Below are positions 1 to 6,957 of a stretch of 10,473 nucleotides of DNA, piece after piece (the first letter of the stretch is position 1; every line of letters starts with the position of its first letter). Below the pieces are notes generated by a model that did no database searches, had not been told where the DNA came from, and saw nothing but the letters and a program-made list of their open reading frames with translations. The translations under genes and the position numbers were made by a program. The DNA comes from an uncultured Maritalea sp. (GTDB lineage: Bacteria; Pseudomonadota; Alphaproteobacteria; Rhizobiales; Devosiaceae). The DNA lies in contig CAJXLH010000070.1 in the NCBI GenBank assembly GCA_913055925.1, positions 1 to 10,473 of the forward strand. Reading direction: 5' to 3'.

Positions 1-29
1 CTGCAATCATGCGATATGTCACCCTGCGC

Positions 30-58
30 CAATGATGGGACAAATTGCGCCATCATTG
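30..58. repeat. Inverted repeat just downstream of rlmJ
   Basis: A perfect 9-bp inverted repeat, CAATGATGG at 30-38 and CCATCATTG at 50-58, has an 11-nt loop. It starts 8 bp past the rlmJ stop codon on the minus strand. Neither strand has a T-run after the stem, so it is not a classical intrinsic terminator. It could form a hairpin that protects the 3' end of the lysE-rlmJ transcript, or be an operator of a gene to the left of the window. The rest of 1-66 shows nothing recognisable. Confidence 0.6.
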
Positions 59-66
59 ATGAGGAT

Positions 67-918
67 TTAGTCTTCGTTGTAGATCCAGTCGATCAGATAG
101 CTACCTTTTCCTTCAGGCGCGAGGATCGGCTTGAGTTCCGCAAAAATCAGCTTGAGCTCTTCAACTAGCGTGTAGGGTGGATTCACGACAATCATCCCGG
201 TGCCGTAGAGCTTTGGCGGGTTGGTGGGCTTATCGATGTAGAACTCAGTCCGCAGCACTTTTTTGATGCCCGTATTGTAAAGCTGAGTGGCAAAAACATC
301 GATTTCTTTTGGGTTTTTGACCGGATACCAAAGCGCATAGACGCCGGTAGAAAAGCGCTTGTGGGCGCGGAAAAGGCCAGAGCCTAACCGTGTATATTCG
401 TCCGGCTTTTCAAAGGGTGGGTCCACCAAAACAAGCCCACGTTTTTCTTTGGGCGGCATGTGCGCCACAAGCGCTTGCCAACCGTCCAGTTCGATGGCCT
501 TGACCTGAATATCGCCTTTGAAGTGACGCTGAAGCTTTGGGAAGTCTTGTGGGTGCAACTCGGTGGCGGTGAGACGATCTTGCTCGCGCATCAAGTGACG
601 CGACAGAAGTGGTGAGCCAGGATAGGCTTTGAGTTCGCCGGTGGGATTGAGTTTTTTAACCACATCCAAATAGGGCGCGATGAGTTCTTGCACCTCTTTT
701 GAGAGGTTGGCGTCCATCACCCGCGCAATGCCGTCTTGCCATTCTGGTGAGCGCTTGGCTTCGTCGCTCGAAAGGTCGTAGAGGCCGATACCCGCATGGG
801 TATCAAGAATGCGGAACGCTTTGTCTTTGCGCTGCAAATAGCAAATGATGCGGGTGAGGATGATGTGTTTGATCACATCCGCGAAGTTACCCGCGTGAAA
901 AGCGTGGCGATAATTCAT
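67..918 (-). CDS. rlmJ: 23S rRNA (adenine(2030)-N6)-methyltransferase RlmJ
   Basis: This cytoplasmic SAM-dependent enzyme N6-methylates A2030 (E. coli numbering) of 23S rRNA. The call rests on the characteristic N-terminus MNYRHAFHAGNFADVIKH, a SAM-binding motif I (DTHAGIG, residues 39-45), the AYPGSP segment near residue 98, and the catalytic DPPFE motif at 166-170, which is the DPPY/F type of N6-adenine methyltransferases. The length of 283 aa is normal for the family and the protein appears intact. The ATG lies 3 bp after the stop codon of the upstream LysE-type gene and has no clear Shine-Dalgarno sequence, so translation is probably coupled to that gene. The gene is last in a minus-strand pair. 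RlmJ-family members were once annotated as competence or DUF519 proteins (YhiR), but the family assignment is firm. Confidence 0.95.
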   Translation of the reverse strand: MNYRHAFHAGNFADVIKHIILTRIICYLQRKDKAFRILDTHAGIGLYDLSSDEAKRSPEWQDGIARVMDANLSKEVQELIAPYLDVVKKLNPTGELKAYPGSPLLSRHLMREQDRLTATELHPQDFPKLQRHFKGDIQVKAIELDGWQALVAHMPPKEKRGLVLVDPPFEKPDEYTRLGSGLFRAHKRFSTGVYALWYPVKNPKEIDVFATQLYNTGIKKVLRTEFYIDKPTNPPKLYGTGMIVVNPPYTLVEELKLIFAELKPILAPEGKGSYLIDWIYNED

Positions 919-921
919 AAT

Positions 922-1584
922 CTAGTGTCTGGCCTGCGCGGTGAGAATAACAGCGGCGAAGCTCGCGAACACGGCGGCGAAGCCATAGTTCAATACACGG
1001 CCAACCCATTTTGATTTGGTGAGCGCTGCAGACAGCCAATCGGCGGCAAAAATCATCCCTGCGGTGACGGGCAAGCTGATCACTACAAACAAAATGCCCA
1101 ATGTAAACAATTTGTAGGCGGCAAAGGGGTCTGTCGCGACAACAAATTGCGGCAAGAAGGTGATGAAGAACAGAACGATTTTTGGGTTCAGCAGATTGAT
1201 GCCAATGCCCGTCAGGTAACTCTTAAATAGAGTTGGCTTTTTGCTCGACGTGCCACCGGCCATGCTGAAGTCGCCACCGGCGCGCAAGGCACCAAAGGCA
1301 AGCCACAACAAATAAAGCGCACCAACGATTTTCAGGATCAAGAAGGCGGTTGGTGCTGCAGCGATGAGTACCGAAATGCCGAAGGCGACCAAAGCTGTGT
1401 GAATGATGATGCCAGAACACGCGCCAGCAAGCGCCGCAAGGCCATGTGCGCGTCCGTGGTTTAATGCGCGTGACAAAAACAAGGCCATGTCTGGCCCAGG
1501 CGTGATCGCGAGAAAAATCACGGCGACGGCAAACGCTGCCAACATTGGCATAGATGGCAAAAAGATTGATGCAATATCGGTCAT
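922..1584 (-). CDS. LysE/RhtB-family amino-acid exporter
   Basis: This is a predicted inner-membrane exporter of the LysE/RhtB superfamily, whose members expel amino acids such as lysine, homoserine, threonine or leucine. The substrate cannot be read from this sequence. After a short N-terminal stretch comes a hydrophobic segment leading into ITPGPDMALFLSRAL, the family's conserved PGP region. About six membrane segments follow, with a central charged linker around the GGTSSKK stretch. I chose the ATG at 1584 (220 aa) because GGAGATC lies 9 nt upstream. An in-frame ATG at 1626 would add 14 polar residues but has only a weak ribosome site, and 205-220 aa is usual for the family. The gene is cotranscribed with rlmJ, 3 bp downstream, and diverges from argG. 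No functional link with rlmJ is evident. Confidence 0.9.
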   Translation of the reverse strand: MTDIASIFLPSMPMLAAFAVAVIFLAITPGPDMALFLSRALNHGRAHGLAALAGACSGIIIHTALVAFGISVLIAAAPTAFLILKIVGALYLLWLAFGALRAGGDFSMAGGTSSKKPTLFKSYLTGIGINLLNPKIVLFFITFLPQFVVATDPFAAYKLFTLGILFVVISLPVTAGMIFAADWLSAALTKSKWVGRVLNYGFAAVFASFAAVILTAQARH

Positions 1585-1732
1585 TTTGAAAAGATCTCCA
1601 AAGGCGGTCGCCTGACTTATTTCCATATGGACCGCGAATTGGACGTTTGTCTAGCGAAATGACATTGCACCAGACCCCCAACTTGCCATATGGTGCCGCC
1701 GATCCAAACATAGCGAAAAGTAAGTGTCGCAC
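1585..1732. promoter_or_regulatory. Divergent lysE-type / argG intergenic region with paired CCATATGG palindromes
   Basis: This 148-bp region must contain the promoters of both divergent units. Two identical 8-bp palindromes, CCATATGG, lie at 1623-1630 and 1686-1693, 63 bp apart. A possible plus-strand promoter for argG is TTGCAC (1665-1670) with a -10-like element that overlaps the second palindrome (CATATG, 16-bp spacing). This is a visual match only. No binding protein can be assigned. Confidence 0.35.
1593..1599 (-). promoter_or_regulatory. Ribosome binding site deciding the LysE-type start
   Basis: On the minus strand GGAGATC lies 9 nt before the ATG at 1584. The alternative upstream ATG at 1626 lacks a comparable site, so the shorter product is preferred. 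This site lies within the coding sequence of the longer candidate ORF. Confidence 0.6.
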
Positions 1733-2953
1733 ATGAGCAAAGACATCAATAAGGTTGTGCTCGCCTATTCTGGCGGACTTGATACATCGATTATTTTGAA
1801 GTGGCTGAAAGTGGCCTATGACTGTGAAGTGGTGACGTTTACCGCTGATCTTGGTCAAGGTGAAGAACTTGAGCCGGCCCGCAAAAAAGCGGAACTGATG
1901 GGCATCAAAGAGATCTTTATTGAAGATGTGCGCGAAGAATTTGTGCGCGATTTTGTGTTCCCAATGTTCCGTGCCAATGCGGTTTATGAAGGCATTTACT
2001 TGCTCGGCACATCGATTGCACGCCCGTTGATCTCCAAGCGTTTGGTTGAAATTGCCCATGAAGTGGGTGCGGACGCGATTTCACACGGCGCAACGGGTAA
2101 GGGTAACGACCAAGTTCGTTTTGAACTGTCGGCCTATGCGCTGGACCCACAAATCAAGGTGATTGCACCTTGGCGCGAGTGGGACCTTCAGTCACGCACC
2201 AAGCTGATTGAGTTTGCTGAGCAGCACCAAATTCCGGTGCCGAAGGATAAGCGCGGCGAAGCGCCTTTCTCCGTTGATGCAAACCTGTTGCATACTTCAT
2301 CTGAGGGCAAAGTGCTGGAAGATCCAGCTGTGCCAGCGCCAGATTATGTGTATCAGCGCACTGTGCACCCAGAAGACGCGCCAGATACCCCAGAGATCAT
2401 CACCATTGGCTTTGAAAAAGGCGATGCGGTTTCTGTAAACGGCGAGAAGCTTAGCCCAGCAATGCTTTTGACCAAGTTGAATGAGCTTGGCGGCAAGCAC
2501 GGCATTGGCCGTTTAGATTTGGTTGAAAACCGTTTTGTGGGCATGAAGTCTCGCGGCATCTACGAAACACCGGGCGGCACGATTTTGCTCGACGCGCACC
2601 GCGGCATTGAATCGATCACATTGGACCGTGGCGCAGCGCACCTTAAAGATGAGATTATGCCGCGTTATGCCGAGCTGATCTATAATGGTTTCTGGTATTC
2701 GCCAGAGCGTGAAATGCTGCAGGCTTTGATCGACAATAGCCAGGAAATGGTGACCGGTGAGGTGACCATGAAGCTTTATAAAGGCAGTGCCCATGTGATT
2801 GGTCGCTCTTCTCCATATTCTTTGTACTCAGAAGATTTGGTAACTTTTGAAGAAGGCTCAGGCACTTACGATCACCAAGATGCGCAGGGCTTTATTCAGC
2901 TTAACGCATTGCGCTTGAAGACCTTTGCGGCACGCAAGAAAATCAAGGTCTAG
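1733..2953 (+). CDS. argG: Argininosuccinate synthase
   Basis: This cytoplasmic enzyme joins citrulline and aspartate, using ATP, to give argininosuccinate, the penultimate step of arginine synthesis. The N-terminal ATP-pyrophosphatase motif SGGLDTS is at residues 13-19, followed by GTSIARP (92-98) and the highly conserved SHGATGKGNDQVRFE block (117-131). The C-terminal synthetase domain includes SRGIYETPGGTIL. The 406-aa length is typical and nothing is missing. The ATG at 1733 is preferred because family members begin MSKD-KKVVLAYSGG. An in-frame GTG at 1724 would add only MSH, and no strong Shine-Dalgarno sequence separates the two. The gene diverges from the LysE-type exporter, and a VOC-family gene follows 5 bp after its stop. 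An arginine-responsive control site is not evident. Confidence 0.97.
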   Translation: MSKDINKVVLAYSGGLDTSIILKWLKVAYDCEVVTFTADLGQGEELEPARKKAELMGIKEIFIEDVREEFVRDFVFPMFRANAVYEGIYLLGTSIARPLISKRLVEIAHEVGADAISHGATGKGNDQVRFELSAYALDPQIKVIAPWREWDLQSRTKLIEFAEQHQIPVPKDKRGEAPFSVDANLLHTSSEGKVLEDPAVPAPDYVYQRTVHPEDAPDTPEIITIGFEKGDAVSVNGEKLSPAMLLTKLNELGGKHGIGRLDLVENRFVGMKSRGIYETPGGTILLDAHRGIESITLDRGAAHLKDEIMPRYAELIYNGFWYSPEREMLQALIDNSQEMVTGEVTMKLYKGSAHVIGRSSPYSLYSEDLVTFEEGSGTYDHQDAQGFIQLNALRLKTFAARKKIKV

Positions 2954-2958
2954 GCACC

Positions 2959-3558
2959 TTGTTGAAGCTCGATCATATCGCGCTTGGCGCAAATGATTTA
3001 GACAAAGCATCTCAAACGCTCAGCGAACAGCTGGGCGTTTTGCCGTTTGGTGGCGGTGAACATGAATTGTTTGGCACCCACAACAAACTATGGCGCATTG
3101 AGACCGATCTATATCCGATTTATCTCGAACTGATCGCGGTAAACCCGAACGCTGTGCCAAAACGTCCGCGATGGTTTGGGTTGGAGAATGTATTTCCGAG
3201 CGATGAAATTCATCTGCTTGGTTTTATCGCCGGTACGGATGCGATTGATGAGGCGGTTAAAGCGCCGCCATTTCAGCAACTTGAAGTGATCGATGTGACG
3301 CGGGGAGCGCAAAGCTGGAAGTTTGGCATTACCCATGATGGCGGTCTTTTGGCGGATGGGGCATTGCCATATCTCATTGAATGGCAGGGCGAAAAACATC
3401 CGCTGGATGGTGTTGCGCCTCAAGGGCTCAAGCTTCAGGAAATGGCGGGCAACTCGCTTCACAAACTTGCGTTTGATTTCCCGATTGGTGAAGCCGACGC
3501 CAAGTTTTCAGTTTCTATTCAAACCCCGTCAGGCCGCCTTCTGCGCTGGACGCGATAG
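2959..3558 (+). CDS. VOC-family (glyoxalase-like domain) protein, TTG start
   Basis: This 199-aa protein of unknown substrate belongs to the vicinal-oxygen-chelate fold, closest in style to the Glyoxalase_3 (PF13468) group. It opens directly with the first domain strand LDHIALGANDLDKA. His6 and the Glu of YLELIAV (about residue 57) are plausible metal ligands, and a second half-domain runs to about residue 180. The start must be a TTG at 2959 (or the adjacent TTG at 2962), because no ATG or GTG precedes the conserved LDHI strand. An AAGG about 10 nt upstream, inside the end of argG, may serve as ribosome site. The 5-bp gap to argG implies cotranscription and translational coupling, but does not prove a role in arginine metabolism. 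The substrate and reaction are not predictable from the sequence. Confidence 0.85.
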   Translation: MLKLDHIALGANDLDKASQTLSEQLGVLPFGGGEHELFGTHNKLWRIETDLYPIYLELIAVNPNAVPKRPRWFGLENVFPSDEIHLLGFIAGTDAIDEAVKAPPFQQLEVIDVTRGAQSWKFGITHDGGLLADGALPYLIEWQGEKHPLDGVAPQGLKLQEMAGNSLHKLAFDFPIGEADAKFSVSIQTPSGRLLRWTR

Positions 3559-3714
3559 GGACTAGGTAATTCCTTTAGGGCTCACAATGCCATTGGCGCA
3601 TTGGTATGATTTTGGTTCTCTTGTCAGCATACCAAGTGATGTGCAATATCGCGCCCGCATCTTTGATGCATTGTGAACTCCCTTGTTGCTTTGTGATGGC
3701 TTTAAGGGGAACTT
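3559..3714 (+). other. Non-coding tail with inverted repeats between VOC gene and terminator
   Basis: No convincing gene, tRNA or rRNA is visible in this 156-bp stretch. It contains an 8-bp inverted repeat, TTGGTATG at 3601-3608 and CATACCAA at 3628-3635 with a 19-nt loop, and a small GCATC-TTT-GATGC hairpin at about 3658-3670. Together with the terminator that follows, this is either an unusually long structured 3' untranslated region of the argG-VOC transcript or a small RNA with its own promoter. The sequence alone does not decide between them. Confidence 0.35.
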
Positions 3715-3747
3715 GCCCCGAAGCCCCGCTTCGGGGCCCTTTTATTT
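3715..3747 (+). terminator. Intrinsic terminator of the argG-VOC unit
   Basis: A perfect 9-bp GC-rich stem, GCCCCGAAG (3715-3723) pairing with CTTCGGGGC (3729-3737), has a 5-nt loop and is followed by CC and a T-rich TTTTATTT tract. The T-run is on the plus strand only, so it terminates rightward transcription. It reaches the stop codon of the convergent BenE-like gene, whose own transcript has no T-run here. Confidence 0.85.
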
Positions 3748-4953
3748 GGTCGCGATGAATTTTGAGGCGATTAAAATGGCAAGCCCTGCCAGCAATCCCC
3801 AAAACGCGCCGGAAATACCTGCGAAGCTGACGCCAGATGCGGTGATCAAAAAGGTGACGGCCGCAGCATGGCGGTCTTTTTCTTCTTTCAGGGCACCAAA
3901 AGCTGCTGCAGAGAAAGCGCCGATCAAGGCAAGGCCAGCTACAGCCTCCACCAAAATGGCCGGTGCAAGGGTGACAAAGGTAATGGCAACCCCGGCAAAA
4001 ACACCGATGACCACATAGACCGCACCTGCAGTAATGGCTGACCAGTAGCGTTTGTCTTTGTCCGGATGGGCATCAGGGCTGGCGCACATGGCGGCAGTGA
4101 TGGCCGCGAGGTTGACCGCGTGGGAGCCGAACGGTGCAGCTATGACAGAAAAAATGCCAGTGGCGGTGAAAAGTGGTCCGGCTTTGGGGTTGTAGTCATT
4201 GGCCTTTAAGACCGCCATGCCGGGGATGTTCTGCGATGCCATAGTCACCAAAAAAAGCGGTAGAGCGAGCGAGATGATCGCCGCCACGTCAAAGATCGGC
4301 GTGACCAAAACGATTGTTGGCAAAACAGATTGGCCGAGCTTTTCAAAAGTGTCGGTTGGTAAATCAACCCCGAAAACAATCACCAAAATGAAGGCCAAGA
4401 GTGCGGCGGGCACTGCGGCCAACTTGTTGAAAAACCCAACGATCAGCCATGCGAGTGCTATGGGTAGACCAAGCATTGGATCAAAGCCTATTGCTTTGAC
4501 CGGCGCAAAGCATAGAGGCATCAAAATGCCCGCGAGCATCGCGTTGGCGAGTGATACAGGCAGTTTTTCGACAGCGCGCCCAAAGGGTCGCCAAACACCT
4601 GAGATGATAATCAGGGTGCCGCACACCAAAAAGGCGCCAACCGCTGCTGCAAATCCGTTTTCGAGTTGCCCTGAATTGACCATCAGTGCCGCGCCAGGGG
4701 TGGACCAAGCCACCGAGATCGGCATTTTCCGCTGTGCACTTAGAATAATCGCGACGACACCCATCGCGATACACATGGCGGTCAAACCGCTTGCAGCTTG
4801 TTCTTGCGTTGCACCCACTGCAAATAGACCCTGCAAGACGATGGCGAAGGAGCTTGAGAAGCCAACAAATCCAGTGATGAGGCCCATAATAAGGGCTTGG
4901 GGGGTAAAGTCGCGAAGCATGAATTTTTCTAAAAACGCAGTGGTGGGGTACAT
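3742..4953 (-). CDS. BenE-family benzoate/H+ symporter-like transporter
   Basis: This is a predicted polytopic inner-membrane transporter of the BenE (benzoate membrane transport) family. It has long hydrophobic segments throughout its roughly 400 residues and family-like stretches such as VGFSSSFAIVLQG near the N-terminus, ISVAWSTPGAALM, and PFGSHAVNLAAITAAMCASPDAH. Length is normal for BenE. No benzoate degradation gene is present nearby, so the actual substrate is open. Two starts are possible, ATG at 4953 (403 aa) or ATG at 4920 (392 aa, MLRDFTPQALIMG). Neither has a strong ribosome site. Family members usually enter the first membrane segment quickly, and a GATAAT element lies just before the upstream ATG, so the shorter form is quite possible. 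The gene converges with the argG unit and diverges from typA. Confidence 0.85.
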   Translation of the reverse strand: MYPTTAFLEKFMLRDFTPQALIMGLITGFVGFSSSFAIVLQGLFAVGATQEQAASGLTAMCIAMGVVAIILSAQRKMPISVAWSTPGAALMVNSGQLENGFAAAVGAFLVCGTLIIISGVWRPFGRAVEKLPVSLANAMLAGILMPLCFAPVKAIGFDPMLGLPIALAWLIVGFFNKLAAVPAALLAFILVIVFGVDLPTDTFEKLGQSVLPTIVLVTPIFDVAAIISLALPLFLVTMASQNIPGMAVLKANDYNPKAGPLFTATGIFSVIAAPFGSHAVNLAAITAAMCASPDAHPDKDKRYWSAITAGAVYVVIGVFAGVAITFVTLAPAILVEAVAGLALIGAFSAAAFGALKEEKDRHAAAVTFLITASGVSFAGISGAFWGLLAGLAILIASKFIATK

Positions 4954-5117
4954 CTACATTATCCGCAGTCCCACGTTTGGCAAGTACAGATTGACCAGCG
5001 AAATTAAGCAAAGCGGCAGTTTTGTTAGGCTTTTGGGCAATTAAACCTTGCCCTTTGGGGCTTTCGGCCTTAAACGGGCGGCGAGAGATTTACTTCCCCA
5101 TTTGATTGGAATGAAAA
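4954..5117. promoter_or_regulatory. Divergent benE-like / typA intergenic region
   Basis: This 164-bp region must hold both promoters. On the minus strand TTGCCA and GATAAT lie upstream of the BenE-like ATG with a short spacing of about 14 bp, a weak candidate. On the plus strand TTGACC (4991-4996) could be a -35 element but lacks a convincing -10. A small GCCC-TTTG-GGGC hairpin lies near 5050-5061 in the probable typA leader. There is no clear operator. Confidence 0.3.
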
Positions 5118-6938
5118 ATGGCTTTGCGCAATATCGCGATCATCGCGCACGTTGACCATGGCAAAACGACATTGATTGACGTTCTTTTGAAACAGTCTGG
5201 CTCGTTTCGTGAGAACCAGCGTGTGGAAGAACGCGCGATGGATAGCAACGACCTAGAGCGTGAACGCGGCATCACCATTTTGGCCAAGGTGACGTCTGTC
5301 GATTGGAAAGACACGCAGATCAACATCGTCGATACGCCAGGACACGCCGACTTTGGCGGTGAAGTTGAGCGTATTTTGAACATGGTGGATGGTGCGATTG
5401 TGTTGGTGGATGCGGCTGAAGGCCCTATGCCACAAACAAAGTTCGTATTGTCTAAAGCCCTAAAGATTGGTTTGAAGCCAATCGTTGCGATCAACAAAAT
5501 CGACAAACCTGATCAGCGCGCTGATGAAGTGCTTGATGAGATTTTTGATTTGTTCGTTGCGCTGGACGCCGACGAAGAGCAGCTCGACTTTAAAGTGCTT
5601 TATGGTTCAGCCAAGCAAGGCTGGATGGCCGATGCGCCAGACGGTCCAAAGGACGACATGAAGCCATTGCTAGATTTGGTGATTGACCATGTGCCGGAGC
5701 CTCACACTGAAGAGGGTGAATTCCGCATGTTGGCGACAACCATTGAATCCAACCCGTTTTTGGGCCGTATTCTAACGGGTCGCGTACTTTCGGGTTCGAT
5801 CAAGCCGAATGATCAAGTTCACGGGCTTTCAGCGGACAGCAAAGTGATTGAGCGTGGTCGCGTATCAAAGGTTCTGAAATTTAAAGGCCTTGAGCGTGAG
5901 CCGGTAGAAGAAGCGAATGCTGGCGACATTGTTGCGATTGCTGGTTTGTTGACTACTACCGTTGCGGACACGATTGCAGCGCCATCTGTGACAGAAGCTT
6001 TGCAGGCACAGCCGATTGATCCGCCAACTCTGTCTATGTCCTTCCGCGTGAATGATGGCCCGTTGGCGGGCACCGAAGGCGATAAAGTTCAGTCGCGTGT
6101 TATTCGTGATCGCTTGTACGCTGAGGCGGAAGGCAATGTGGCGCTTAAGGTGACCGACGGTGAAGATGGCGACAGCTATGAAGTTGCTGGCCGTGGCGAA
6201 CTGTTGTTGTCTGTTTTGATCGAAACCATGCGTCGCGAAGGGTTTGAACTTTGCCTTGGACGTCCGAAAGTGGTGTTCAAAGAAGAAGATGGTCAAACGC
6301 TTGAGCCGATCGAAGAAGTGATCATCGATGTGGACGAAGAGTTTTCTGGTCCGGTCGTGCAAAAGCTCAATGAGCGCAAAGGCGATCTGATCGAAATGAA
6401 GCCTTCTGGTGGCGGGCGCACACGTTTGGTGTTCCACGTGCCGACACGCGGTCTCATCGGTTACCAGCCTGAATTGCTTTCAGACACACGCGGCACGGCG
6501 ATCTTTAACCGCGTTTTTCATGAATATGCACCGTTCCGCGGTAAATTGCAGGGCCGTCGTACAGGCGTTTTGATTTCTAATGGCAACGGTAAAGCTGTGC
6601 CATTTGCGATGTTCAACCTTGAAGATCGTGGCCCAATGATCATTGAGCCGGGGGTTGATGTTTACGAAGGCATGATCATCGGTGAGCACTCACGCGGCAA
6701 CGATTTGGAAGTGAACGTTTTGAAGGGCAAGCAGCTTTCAAACGTGCGCGCTGCCGGTAAAGACGAAGCTGTTAAACTGACTCCTCCGAAGAAAATGTCG
6801 TTGGAGCAGGCATTGTCGTACATCGCTGACGACGAGTATGTGGAAGTGACGCCGAAAAGCATCCGCATCCGCAAGATCATGCTTGATCCACATGATCGTA
6901 AGCGTGCTTCTCGTGCAGCTGCAAAAGCGGCTGGCTAA
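5118..6938 (+). CDS. typA: Ribosome-associated GTPase TypA/BipA
   Basis: TypA/BipA is a translational GTPase related to EF-G and LepA. It binds the 70S ribosome and supports 50S assembly and stress or low-temperature growth. The G1 motif HVDHGKTT is at residues 11-18, the switch region ERERGIT at about 47-53, G3 DTPGH at 72-76, and G4 NKID at 126-129, with a G5-like GSAK near 163. Domain II and the EF-G-like domains follow. The BipA-typical C-terminal part includes RGLIGYQPELLSDTRGTA. At 606 aa it is full length. A GGA (5108-5110) lies 7 nt before the ATG. It is a single-gene unit by position: the divergent BenE-like gene lies upstream, and a terminator overlapping the convergent hemerythrin gene lies 27 bp past the stop. 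Confidence 0.97.
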   Translation: MALRNIAIIAHVDHGKTTLIDVLLKQSGSFRENQRVEERAMDSNDLERERGITILAKVTSVDWKDTQINIVDTPGHADFGGEVERILNMVDGAIVLVDAAEGPMPQTKFVLSKALKIGLKPIVAINKIDKPDQRADEVLDEIFDLFVALDADEEQLDFKVLYGSAKQGWMADAPDGPKDDMKPLLDLVIDHVPEPHTEEGEFRMLATTIESNPFLGRILTGRVLSGSIKPNDQVHGLSADSKVIERGRVSKVLKFKGLEREPVEEANAGDIVAIAGLLTTTVADTIAAPSVTEALQAQPIDPPTLSMSFRVNDGPLAGTEGDKVQSRVIRDRLYAEAEGNVALKVTDGEDGDSYEVAGRGELLLSVLIETMRREGFELCLGRPKVVFKEEDGQTLEPIEEVIIDVDEEFSGPVVQKLNERKGDLIEMKPSGGGRTRLVFHVPTRGLIGYQPELLSDTRGTAIFNRVFHEYAPFRGKLQGRRTGVLISNGNGKAVPFAMFNLEDRGPMIIEPGVDVYEGMIIGEHSRGNDLEVNVLKGKQLSNVRAAGKDEAVKLTPPKKMSLEQALSYIADDEYVEVTPKSIRIRKIMLDPHDRKRASRAAAKAAG

Positions 6939-6957
6939 TCACATACGATAAGCGAAC

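Noticed and set aside
1223..2059. 278-codon open frame on the minus strand
   Set aside because: It crosses the divergent promoter and overlaps both the LysE-type gene (another frame) and argG (antisense). Its translation is Cys/Trp/Arg/His rich without a recognisable domain.
3595..3700. Possible tRNA or known small RNA in the argG-VOC tail
   Set aside because: Inverted repeats are present, but there is no cloverleaf, no GGTTCRA-type T-arm and no CCA end, and no known family was recognised. It is kept only as a structured tail.
3575..3802. 75-codon minus-strand frame covering the non-coding tail
   Set aside because: It overlaps the end of the BenE-like gene in another frame, has the terminator stem inside it, and has no family resemblance. 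The region is better read as non-coding.
4199..5044. 281-codon open frame on the plus strand
   Set aside because: It lies almost wholly antisense to the BenE-like gene, its translation resembles no family I know and is low-complexity (Ala/Lys/Pro/Thr rich), and the opposite strand has a clear membrane protein.
5865..6437. 190-codon open frame antisense to typA
   Set aside because: It is fully inside typA on the opposite strand, and its composition is rich in Phe/His/Arg/Asn as expected for a shadow frame.
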